Shown: positions 1 to 9,862 of the stretch, piece by piece
Position numbering within the stretch: position 1 is the first letter of the stretch
Layout of the letters: each line of letters begins with the position of its first letter
NCBI GenBank assembly: GCA_037389465.1
Contig: JAZARR010000169.1
Coordinates: 62,001 to 126,000, forward strand
From: Baylisascaris procyonis
Taxonomy: Eukaryota > Nematoda > Chromadorea > Rhabditida > Ascarididae
Reading direction: 5' to 3'
DNA length: 64,000 bases
Position numbers and translations under genes: made by a program
The notes under the pieces: model-generated
Databases searched by the model: none
Told to the model about the DNA's origin: nothing
What the model saw: only the letters and a program-made list of their open reading frames with translations

Positions 1-181
1 AGACAAATGCATGAGATGACGAGTTAAATACAGTTGTCTGGAATGACAACAAGGGGAGGAAACATAGAATCTTCTCACAGCAATGTGGCGATTCTATGTT
101 TCCATTCCCATCAAATCTCCAGCGAAATCTTCTCAGTTATTTCGCTGGAATTTTATTATGACTTTCGCAGTTTACCCGACA
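1..181 (-). repeat. 3' LTR of copy A (truncated by window edge)
   Basis: Reverse complement starts TGTCGGGTAAAC at 181 and runs to base 1, where the window ends about 80 bases before the expected LTR end. Base for base it matches the 3' LTR of copy B (35970 onward). It contains both LTR hairpins (11-bp and 14-bp arms) intact. The stop codon of the element's ORF (172-174) lies inside this LTR. Confidence 0.9.
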
Positions 182-3100
182 CTCCCGAGGCGATGATCCT
201 TACACCCGACGATGACTGGTTCGAAACGCATCCGATCGACGTGTTGCTGAAGGTTTTCTGTCGTTGTCGGTTCCTCGATGTTTTCCTTGATGAAAATAAC
301 TTTCGGATGGGGTGTCTCGCCTTTCTTGCGAATTATTACAGATACTGCGATGACTGCAATAACGATGAGTAAAACTTCCCAGTACTGGAAAGCATCAAAG
401 ATGCGTTGAATATTGTTGTTGGCTTCTTCTGCAAGCGTTTCAATTTCGCTCCCGAAGTCCGAGAGAGCCGTGCTGCTATCCGAGAACATTGACGGTTTTG
501 CTCTTAAGCCCCAACGAGCACTTCGCGATTTGTGCAGATCGATCTGCGCTTGAGCTTGCTGTATTGATGTATCTTGAAGGGTGCTGGACCAGAACACGAG
601 GTCGTTCTCAATTCGCCTACCGTGGGCTTCTTCGTCGCTGCTTTCAATGATTCCATTATGAGGAAACACAGTTAGTTTGTCGCCTTCTCGTACAGCCGAC
701 ACGTCATCCCTGTGAAGCAACAGTTTAGCTGCCATTGATGGGTCACTTCGACTGATGCTACGAATAAGAATGAGGAAATTGTTTCTCGTTTGACATTGTG
801 TTTCGGCATACTTGTTCAGGTGCAGTTTGAACTGGTGTAGCCACTTATCAGAGGCGTATTGAAATTTCGCGTTCTCTCGATCGAATCTTGATCCGAGTTC
901 AACAGAAGATATATTGGGTGCGTGAACTCTTGCCTTTCGGAACCAATCGATGACATCTTGCTGCTTCCAGTCATCGAACGTGATGAGTATGCCATTTTGC
1001 ATGGGTGCTAACGACTGAAGTTGACACTGTTCCGCTTGTGTCCAGCTTTCATCAAATACGTCGAGTGGAATGAATGAAGCTTGAAGTTTGTCAACGACGA
1101 TCCTCTTCTCTGTGAGCTGCGCAAGATATGTGCCCACTCGATGCCACGCACACTGTTCAACGAGCATTTTTCTATCCCATAGGATAATTCGACCTTCAGC
1201 CATGCATTTTCCAGTGGACGCATTGCAAGCCGTGACGTCTGCCAGACAAGAATCGATATGCATATCATCAGCAGTCAACACGTGGCCTTCATCCAACTCG
1301 TAATTCACAGTAGCAGTGCACCTTTCGCCGAAGATGGCATAAGAAGCGGCTGACGGTTGAGAGCTCTTCCACCTTTTCGCACCAATCTTTTCGAGTTGAA
1401 GCCCGCCAAAGCGTTTGGTACTCCTCATCTCTTCACATGCTTGAGCTGTGACGGCCGATATAACTGGTTCTTCAGTGGTCTCGTGCATATTGAATCGGAA
1501 AAACGCTCGGGTGCAGATCTGATGAGTGATCTGGAAACAGCTAATAGCTTCCACTCGTTTCGGTTTTCTTTCGAAAACGCTTATTCTTGTCGTCGTAAGA
1601 TGGGTGAACCGTTCTACTGTACAGTTCTGAATTTTTGGAATTGATAGGTGTATACCCTGAGTTCCGCTGGTTGCGGCGCTCCCGACGACTGAAGTTAGTA
1701 GCCCCGAGACAAGGAGGCAGGGTAGTAGGTAAAAGGGTAGGAGGTGCTTTCGTTTTTTGACCGGTTTACCGGATATGTCTCCGATAACAGTCGTGGAAAT
1801 TGCTGTTGCTGCCGTTGTTATTGTTGCATCTTCTTTGGCTCGAATTTCGAGTGGGAAGAGATTATTGATTGTTCTTTGTACCCTTTTGCCGTTTGAAAGA
1901 CGAATGGTTGCTGTTCTCACTTTCGACGGTTCGGGATGTAGAGCTTCGATAATGCGTTTAGTACCTCTCGATTTGGAAGAGCCGTCGAAAACTACACGAA
2001 TATTTGTAGTCGTCTTATGGGGGTTAATTACTGCTTGATGTAGCAGATAGTGGACAACATTGGAAGCGGGTTTTAGTTCCTCTCTAGGTACTTCTTCGAT
2101 GATTCCACAGTCCTTCTGCTGAGAGAAGATTGCGTCATATTTTTCGAGAAGCTCGCGATCGTTCTGTAGGCGCTTCCAAGTTGAAAATAATCGACCAAAT
2201 GCTAGGCCAAAATTCAGTGGAATATGTGGAACAGAGTATCTGAATGGGAGGCTCACTGAATAGCGACCATCGATTCTCTTCACCGTTTCCTTAAACATGT
2301 CCATTGCCTGTTGGTCTTCGTGCTCGGTTGGTGAATCTCGAATACCAAGTAGCTCCAAATTCCAGTAGTTGGACATCTGCTCGATTTGGTCAGAAGGTTG
2401 CTCGTTTGCAAATTCCATTTCTTCGTGAGCGTCTTCTGGCATTTGTTCATCAATGCATACCACCGCCTGGGCTACTTCGTTATTTTCGGCCTGTTTGGAC
2501 GACAAAATGTAGCCAACTTTAGTGGAAATTAATTCGTAGCCGTTTCCGAGGCGTTTGATTCCCGCAAGTGGAATAAAGTCACTGAAATAGTCATGACCGA
2601 TCAGAATGTCTGGAGAACGAATTTTTCGCGGCAGCACTGATGGCTTCAGATCACCAAAGTTCGCTTCAATGTTATCACCGACAACTTCTAGGTTGCTAGT
2701 AATTCGCTTAATTGTGCTTACTCTGACAGCTTTGCGGGTACCGTTCTGAAGTTGAACGGAAATAACAGTTCGATTTGACTGAATAATTTGCGGCGCACTA
2801 TCACCAAAAGTGCTTATGCTCAGCTTTTGTGGTGTTGTGCTCAGCCGCAGCCGATTCGCTAAGCGCGCTGTTATGTACGACTTTTGACTGCCCGAGTCAA
2901 AAAACATTAAAGCATTTGTTCGACAGTTTGCTTTATGAGGGTTGGAGACCACTACCTCTTTACAGAAAAGCAGTGCTTTATTTCTAGCTGCCACATTTGC
3001 AGCAATCACTTCTTCAGGTGGAGTGGGCTGGTCTTTACCACTCTTTCCTTTTTCCTGCGATTTGCATCTCTCTATGCATAAGATTGAGTTGTGATTAGAG

Positions 3101-4383
3101 TTTCGGCAGTAGTAGCAGTGCTGCGTTGCCTTGCAATTTTGTAGTGCATGTCCCCTTTTCAAGCATCTTGTGCACAACTGAAGTTTATTCCCTCGCTGAA
3201 TTCTTTTTTCTGTTGTGTTGTACGAAGGGCAGTTGCGATTCCAATGTGATTCACCGCAGAACGCACATGGCTTTGATGGCTTTTTCTCTTGTTTTTGCTG
3301 AGCGAGAAACGAAGATGTTTTGATTTGCGGCTCTTTCGGCATGCTACGTATTTTTATTTGATGCGCTTGCTGATAGGACTGTATGTATAACAGCTCGGCC
3401 GTCATTAATTCTTGAAGTTTCGCTCGTAATTTTCCTACGTTCCATTCTGGGTCTAGAGCCTTACATTCGCTGATTCGTCTTTTTATTCTGTGCGAAAGTT
3501 TCTGCTCGATCATAAATGCCAGCAAAGGTGAGTCAAGATTTTCGCCTGCTTGCTCAAGCTGCCTTAGTATTCTTTCGACTGCCCGTACAGTTGGCACGAG
3601 TTGTGACCCATTGTCGCTGGGCAGATTTTGCAACTCGGTGTGTAAGCTGGCTGTTATTACAGCTCGATTTCCGTAATTTGATTTTAGCGCAGTTACCACC
3701 AAATCAAAGCTGCTTTCCGTTATAGTGTAGCCCTGAGCAACGGTTGCTGCTGGGCCTTCAAGTAGCGAAAGCAGGTAATTTAAGCGCTGCACTTTTGGCA
3801 AGTGGCCGACAGCAGAATTAAATGTTTCCCAGAATCCAGTCCACTCTTTAGGATTTCCAGAAAATTTTCTAAGTTGGATCTGAGGCAAAGCAACGTGGCT
3901 GCTTATTTGTGGTTCAGAAGGCGAAGGAGCAGAAATTGCTTGTAAGTTCGAAGACACTTGCGTCAATAGCGCGGTGGGTGACGAAGCCGAAGATTGTAAA
4001 GTTTTCAGAACGTCAGTGATGTTAGAGATTCTAGCGTTTAGTTGATCAGCAATGGTTTTGGCTTGCTCGCATAGATAGAGAAAGCTATTTGGCGAGGTGA
4101 CGTAATCTTCGTACGCCTTAATCTCTGCTTCTGTCGCTCGCGGATCACTTAGAGTGTCCAAAAATTCAAGCCACTTTTCGTGCTTGCTTTCAATTTGCGA
4201 AATAAGGCGCGTTACAGTTTTCAAGCAATGGCGCAGGCAATCTCTACGTTTTATAAAAGCGGTAATTTGAAAAGAACTTTCCTGGGATATATCGATGTCC
4301 TCCTCAGTTGGTGGGATCCGTCCGACGATCGATTTTAGCTCTTGGGTCATGGGCTCGAGCCCGGCTTTCATTCGGCGGGCCAT
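172..4383 (-). CDS. Gag-protease-(RT remnant)-envelope-like fused polyprotein of copy A
   Basis: An open frame of 1403 residues. Residues about 1-160 are a helical Gag N terminus. About 165-310 resemble the DUF1759 Gag domain (QLRKFSGNPKEWTGFW). At about 370-435 there are three intact CCHC-type zinc knuckles (CAFC...HWNRNC, CTRC...HALQNC, CYYC...HNSILC). At about 490 is the protease motif FFDSGSQKSY. The frame then enters the start of reverse transcriptase (VVFDGSSKSRGTK), which breaks off near nt 1945 and continues in frame into a short piece resembling the C-terminal DUF5641 region (NNLFPLEI), then into the envelope-like part from about nt 1800. That part has a hydrophobic leader (LLPFYLLPCLLVSGLL) and a C-terminal membrane segment (VLLIVIAVIAVSVII). 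No RT active site, RNase H or integrase core is present. The start at 4381-4383 matches that of copy B. The ORF has no frameshift, but without pol it cannot be autonomous. Confidence 0.85.
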   Translation of the reverse strand: MARRMKAGLEPMTQELKSIVGRIPPTEEDIDISQESSFQITAFIKRRDCLRHCLKTVTRLISQIESKHEKWLEFLDTLSDPRATEAEIKAYEDYVTSPNSFLYLCEQAKTIADQLNARISNITDVLKTLQSSASSPTALLTQVSSNLQAISAPSPSEPQISSHVALPQIQLRKFSGNPKEWTGFWETFNSAVGHLPKVQRLNYLLSLLEGPAATVAQGYTITESSFDLVVTALKSNYGNRAVITASLHTELQNLPSDNGSQLVPTVRAVERILRQLEQAGENLDSPLLAFMIEQKLSHRIKRRISECKALDPEWNVGKLRAKLQELMTAELLYIQSYQQAHQIKIRSMPKEPQIKTSSFLAQQKQEKKPSKPCAFCGESHWNRNCPSYNTTEKRIQRGNKLQLCTRCLKRGHALQNCKATQHCYYCRNSNHNSILCIERCKSQEKGKSGKDQPTPPEEVIAANVAARNKALLFCKEVVVSNPHKANCRTNALMFFDSGSQKSYITARLANRLRLSTTPQKLSISTFGDSAPQIIQSNRTVISVQLQNGTRKAVRVSTIKRITSNLEVVGDNIEANFGDLKPSVLPRKIRSPDILIGHDYFSDFIPLAGIKRLGNGYELISTKVGYILSSKQAENNEVAQAVVCIDEQMPEDAHEEMEFANEQPSDQIEQMSNYWNLELLGIRDSPTEHEDQQAMDMFKETVKRIDGRYSVSLPFRYSVPHIPLNFGLAFGRLFSTWKRLQNDRELLEKYDAIFSQQKDCGIIEEVPREELKPASNVVHYLLHQAVINPHKTTTNIRVVFDGSSKSRGTKRIIEALHPEPSKVRTATIRLSNGKRVQRTINNLFPLEIRAKEDATITTAATAISTTVIGDISGKPVKKRKHLLPFYLLPCLLVSGLLTSVVGSAATSGTQGIHLSIPKIQNCTVERFTHLTTTRISVFERKPKRVEAISCFQITHQICTRAFFRFNMHETTEEPVISAVTAQACEEMRSTKRFGGLQLEKIGAKRWKSSQPSAASYAIFGERCTATVNYELDEGHVLTADDMHIDSCLADVTACNASTGKCMAEGRIILWDRKMLVEQCAWHRVGTYLAQLTEKRIVVDKLQASFIPLDVFDESWTQAEQCQLQSLAPMQNGILITFDDWKQQDVIDWFRKARVHAPNISSVELGSRFDRENAKFQYASDKWLHQFKLHLNKYAETQCQTRNNFLILIRSISRSDPSMAAKLLLHRDDVSAVREGDKLTVFPHNGIIESSDEEAHGRRIENDLVFWSSTLQDTSIQQAQAQIDLHKSRSARWGLRAKPSMFSDSSTALSDFGSEIETLAEEANNNIQRIFDAFQYWEVLLIVIAVIAVSVIIRKKGETPHPKVIFIKENIEEPTTTENLQQHVDRMRFEPVIVGCKDHRLGSVG

Positions 4384-4488
4384 TGTGCAGCAAGTATATT
4401 CAGCAGAACCGCAAGTTGCGAATCAGTCGCAGAAGGTAGTGCGCAGAAATCCGAAGATTTGCAGGATCCGGGAAAATAAATCCGTCGA

Positions 4489-4505
4489 TCCTGCCGTGGT
4501 CGCCA
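4489..4505 (-). other. Primer binding site of copy A (tRNA-Arg type)
   Basis: Reads TGGCGACCACGGCAGGA on the minus strand, five bases inside the 5' LTR end. It would pair with a tRNA 3' end carrying a GACCACG/CGTGGTC acceptor stem and G discriminator, which fits an arginine tRNA. Copy B has the same spacing but a variant sequence. Confidence 0.6.
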
Positions 4506-4510
4506 CTTTT

Positions 4511-4778
4511 TGTCACAGAATGCGGCAAAAAAAAGGGGGGGTGCGACGCGGCGGCAGCGAGGGGCTAGCCTCGCACTAAGAGAGAACGAACGAAGGAAGA
4601 CAAATGCATGAGATGACGAGTTAAATACATCTGTCTGGAATGACAACAAGGGGAGGAAACATAGAATCTTCTCACAGCAATGTAGCGATTCTATGTTTCC
4701 TTTCCCATCAAATCTCCAGCGAAATCTTCTCAGTTATTTCGCTGGAATTTTATTATGAATTTCGCAGTTTACGCGACA
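4511..4778 (-). repeat. 5' LTR of copy A
   Basis: 268-bp LTR running (minus strand) from TGTCGCG at 4778 to ...GTGACA at 4511. It keeps both internal inverted repeats found in copy B but differs widely in the 3' third, with a C7/T8 homopolymer run and a small duplication around CTTCCTTCGTTCG. It is clearly more diverged from the element's own 3' LTR than the two LTRs of copy B are from each other. Confidence 0.85.
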
Positions 4779-7065
4779 ATACCCTCATTTTTTGAAGTAT
4801 TCTAATTTAATGCGTAAACAGTATTCGCGCATCTTTCAATGTCATTCGAACGAAATTGCACTTCAATATGAGTACTTTGAAAGCTCAATACGATAGTGTA
4901 ATGTAGATTGTAATGCATTAAAAAAGTTATTTTTTTGTCTTTATGCTTTTATTTCAAAATTTTGAATTTTGGAATTTGCTTTTTGCTTCGTAGTATCCAC
5001 GAAATGTGATATTTTGTGAATAAAAGGGTGGAAGCTTGGATTTGATAAAAAATTAGAAATTTTTGTGCAGAATTAAAAGCAAAAAGTGAAAAAAGCCAAA
5101 AAAACTTGGGAAAAATCTTCAATCATTTAAACAAATCGATTATGGGAAATTCTTTGATGATTTAAATGATTCGTTAATTTAATTGAGACACATACAAACT
5201 TTCAGTAATTTAATTTTGGAATAAAATGATGCAATCGATGTAATGGATCAAATTTGTCGATCAACTCGATGCACTGATTACTTAAAACTTTATAAAAACT
5301 TTACTGACGAAGTATTGCCGCATTAATGCTCGCCATCAGTGTTTTCCAGTCGGCCAATCTTATCTCTCTCAATTGTTTCAATAGCGGTTTCTAGGTTGAT
5401 GAGAGAAGAACATTCTTATCGTCTTACAATATGAAACCTTTATCAGTTTCAAATCTTCCTTTTTTCGGAATGTCTTCCATTTTGCCTATACACTTCAACC
5501 GCTTGAACAACTTTCATCGATCCGTGTTCCGCTTAGTGGTCACTCAGTCAATTGCTATTCACCGTTATTGGTCAAAATTTGCGATCGATAGCTTGACCTT
5601 GTGTTTGCAACTGATGGTCAAAAGTCGACGGTGAAAGATCGATCGGTCGAACGGTGCAACCTATGTAATTATACAGAGTGCATCCGTTCAAATGAAGTTT
5701 TATATGCTGTGGTTGTCATAACCAAGCAGAAGAATATGACAAAAGATCTGACACAATGTGCGTTTTCGAAACTGCACTCCTCAAGCCGACTGATTTCATA
5801 AATGAATAAATTTCAAAAATGACGCAGCAGCGCATTTATATTTCAGTTGAAGCGACTATTATTACAAATCTTATAGAAACAATTCGTTTTTCTCATCTTC
5901 TGCCGCGTTAATGGCGCTTGTAAAATTTCCCTTCATGTGTATATTTTTTGGCACTCTTGAACGATTGTAACTTCAAATGAGTCAGCAGACACAATACTAA
6001 CGTGGTGCACTTTGCAAATGCAGATTTGCATATTTCCATAATATAACTTTATAGTATAACCGACAATGATCCAACTTAGCTTTGCAATCACCGTTTAATG
6101 AATCCCAACTTAATCAAGGCTCGTAAGTCCATATGACTTGCTTGAGGAATTATGAGTTCACAGCTCATAGCAAACTATAGACATAATGCAATCGTAGTAC
6201 GCATGTGTTCCATTTTTTTCCAAAACATTTTACGCATTATTCCTCAAAAATGGATTTGTATATTTTTCGATAATTCTCGATGTTTCCTGTGAATAACTTA
6301 AGATGCACAAATTTGTAGGACCTCTCGACACTATTTTGAGAGCGATTAGAGGAGACGGTGATGAGCTACGAATATGTAATAACACCTTGATGCAGCTTTT
6401 GATATATTTGTTTACATCGATGAGGTCATATAATTAAAACAGATTCGATAGAAATGAACTCGATTTGCATGTTTATTGATTGACAACCATAGTTCGGCTA
6501 GGCTATTGCTAAATCAATTACGCAGTATGCAGAGTTTCCTATGTGAACGGGAATGTTTTTGTTCGAGCTCATCACCACAATCAGCCAACGATGCCAACGC
6601 ATGCTTCAATCTTTGCCGACTTTTATTCACAACTGTGGAATCAATTTCCCCTTTCCTCCTTCTAATTCCTTCTTTCTTCCTCGACCACATAATGAATTCG
6701 ACCATTGAATCGTTGTTTATTTCAACCGTTTCTGCGATAAACAAGAAGCAATATTAAGAAATAATTTGTGGCACAATTAACATCATTGAATGAGATAAGA
6801 GGCGCTTATTAATTCCAAACAATTCCCAATGATGATATGGCATCTTAATTCGTCGGCTTACGCACCCATCTATGTGGCTTCGATAAGGACATATGCCAAT
6901 AAGCATTCTCATTAATCGTGCATGTCATATTTGCCAAAATAAAGATGATAGTGCTTAATGAATAATAGAGATTTAGATGAGCGCACATCGACCGGAATTT
7001 ATTTGCACCTCATTGTATGTTAATTTAGGTAATTATATTGATGTGTCATATAAAATATGGACTTA

Positions 7066-7135
7066 TATTTCTTATTCATAATCTACTTGAATGAAAACAA
7101 TATTTCTTATTTATAATCTACCTGAACGAAAACGT
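7066..7135. repeat. Tandem duplication, 2 x 35 bp
   Basis: Copies at 7066-7100 and 7101-7135 (ATATTTCTTATTCATAATCT...) match at 31 of 35 positions and are exactly adjacent. Confidence 0.85.
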
Positions 7136-9627
7136 GTGCAGCAGCGAGTGAATTTTGTCGAGATGATATATGCATATATTAAATGTTTCACTCAAGAGTT
7201 TCACTCAAAAGCAAAAAAAAATTCTTATACACTGCAATCGTTAGTGATCAATTCGCTGTATCTGCTTTCCGTGTATAGTTAAGAGGTGCTGAGTAGCAAG
7301 ATGTATTTTGAGTGGGACTGAAGAGGTAGGGAAAAGATGAAAAAAAGAATTCCAAGGAAAAATGCAGGGTAATTTCCCCTTAAAAGCACAACTATTTTGC
7401 ATAATCATACAGGACTATGAATATTTTAGTTTTTATGCAAATTTTTCATTTAAATATTGAAGCTACAAAGTGTTTGAATGGCTGAGGAAAACATTTTGGT
7501 CCCTTAATTGCTTCGACGATGTTCCATTTTGCAGCCAGTCGCCTTAATTGCATCCGTTGGCTCATTAAAACAAGTGCGTTTATACGTTCTAATTTGCCTT
7601 TCATTTCCGCACAATGTTGGGTAATGCTTATTAGAAATATTTTGTAACAATTCTAGCTAACAAGGGATCCCATATAAAATATTTCCTTATAACTCATATG
7701 CTAACTTACTAAAACATTAACAACATAGTAAATAGGCTTGATCAAGGCTATGATCCATCAAAACCATTTGCATTATATGCTGCATTTTAGCACAACAGCT
7801 AGTAGAATTTAAAAAAGATGTGGATTGAGTAGGTGGGGGTAGGGGGAGGAGAGGGGTTAGTTTAAAAATTTTGAGATATGAAGGCCATTAGGGATGGCGT
7901 TCATGTACTCATTTTGCTGCCTACTTATTTTCTTTCTCAATTTTTTTCTGCTTGTTTGCACTGTTATCTCCCTCCATACTATGTGAAATTCCTCTTGTGT
8001 AATGGTCACCCCTTTGACAACCCTCTAGCTATTCATTCCAAACAACGTACTTTCCGGTTGTTTCTTAAAGCGAAAGTGGGCACTCAATGTCGCTTAAATT
8101 ATTAGTTTCACTCAGCCCTCTCCCTCAACTTGTTTTCCATTGGTTGTTTCATCATCGATCTGAGGATTTTCGAGTGCAAAGCTGTTTTTTGTCTGGATTC
8201 CCGTCACAGCCTCATCCGCTGTCATTGGTTGGGGCTATGCCCGCAGTGCTCTTATCTGTTGTACTTAGGCGCCATCTTACACAAACAATCGTTCGGCACG
8301 ACATCAGCAGCAAGTTCTCTCACGTTAGCTTCTTGACGCGGGGGCGAGAGGAAGTAACTGAAATGAGCGCCGATTGGTTAGCTGCCTCGAAGCTAGATGG
8401 AATATTTTTTCATTAAAAATGAAATTACTGGCAAAAAAAAAGCTATAGACCTCCTTGTGCACAGACTTCAACGACAAAACGAAAACGCAACACTATTCCT
8501 CTTGCATTGTCGCATTATTTCATTTGAAGCTAAATTTCTTCCATTATCTCTATCACAGTGTTGTGTGTAAGTAGACATTCATTGCTTCCATGGCTGTGAA
8601 CGAGAATTAAATATCAAATATGGAACTTAAAGGAAATCATATTCCTCTGTCGACTCATTAGAGTTGGGGAAATCACTTTTTTTTATCGAATTATCAGGAT
8701 TCAATTTCATGCAGCAAGAATTCATCTATTAAATCACAGCATGACAGTGCTAAAAGTCACATGGATAAATAAAACGCTTTTGTTGCGTATAATTTAGTGC
8801 ATTTTCCACAATTTCATGATATCTAGCTGAATTGGAGAAGGAATACACTTGAAATGTCCGTTGTTAGTTTTAATTAGTCGGGTTGTAGGATGCAAGATCG
8901 TCCTCATTTTTTGATTTTTCACCGAATAAGCATGTTGACCTGTTTTTTCTTTCTTTTTTTTTCTCGTTACGTTGTCTCATTCGGCGTGTCCTCTTCATAG
9001 TCAAATAAAATTTACTTTTACTATTGCCTGTCGCCGATAATTTTTTGCTTTATTTCGCAATCCTTTTCATACGAGCATCTATAAATACAAATTGAAAAGT
9101 GAACAACAAAGAAAAAACACTTTTTAAAATAATCTTTTTATTAGGTACTTGTGTATACCTATGATTTCACTCAAAACAAATATATGAAAGAATGAAAGGA
9201 GAAAAGCTTTAGATAGAGAGGATAGAGAAGGGGGAAAGAGATGTGAAAGCCTAAAATTTCAACGGAACCCCATAAGGCATAGATTTTTCAAAAATTTTCA
9301 GGATTGATTAGAAATGTTGTGAAGGTGTGCTATATTGAGATTATTTTGTTTAATGCTCTAATTTAGGTTTCATGTCAAGATTAGGAGATTTAAACAAGAA
9401 ATTTAATTTGCTCATTTGAAGTTTTTAATACTCATAAAAATATCCTTTATTCAGGTCGATTGACCATTGCATGTTGTTTGCATCCTCTCGAGTACTTATT
9501 TTATCTTCACTTATCTCCATTTCAGTATTCCTACAGAGAGATTTGTTCATGGAATAAGTCAAATTTCATATTATGCTCACCATTCAACGTTATTTATCAT
9601 CATTGGCAAGCAATTCGACGGTCTATC

Positions 9628-9862
9628 ATAAACGAAAGAGAGAGATAGAGAGAGAGGAAGAGGAAGTGGGAGAGTAAGTCGGGATGTTGAATTAGAGAAA
9701 GGACGAGAGAACTGACAAGCAGATCATCTTGCGCAACTTTAGATCGAGAAGAGTGGTGAAGACGATTAAACACAACGAAAGAGTTCGTGTTTAGAGGAGG
9801 ATAAGAGATAGAGGGAAGTGAAGATCGAATGAAAAGGGAGAGAGAGGGTGGAGCGGGCAGTG
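9628..9862 (+). repeat. Purine-rich (GA) block
   Basis: About 235 bases that are strongly purine-biased on the plus strand, with runs such as GAAAGAGAGAGATAGAGAGA and AAAAGGGAGAGAGAGGG. It could be simple-sequence repeat, a GAGA-type regulatory element, or a triplex-prone tract. No gene is visible beside it. Confidence 0.6.

Larger units (their letters stand above)
1..4778 (-). mobile_element. BEL/Pao LTR retrotransposon, copy A (internally deleted)
   Basis: Minus-strand element made of a 5' LTR (4511-4778), a primer binding site, one long open reading frame (172-4383) and a 3' LTR that the window edge truncates (1-181). The encoded Gag, zinc knuckles and DSG protease are of the BEL/Pao type. 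Most of pol (reverse transcriptase after its first part, RNase H, integrase) is missing. Only the first part of the RT region and a short stretch resembling the domain after integrase remain. The two LTRs are unlike each other: the 3' LTR is identical over its visible length to the 3' LTR of copy B, while the 5' LTR differs at many positions and by indels. The element-site target duplication cannot be checked because the left flank lies outside the window. Confidence 0.9.

Noticed and set aside
1008..4579. Plus-strand and other-frame ORFs over copy A (and their mirror images over copy B)
   Set aside because: Shadows of the element's own polyprotein, present identically opposite both copies.
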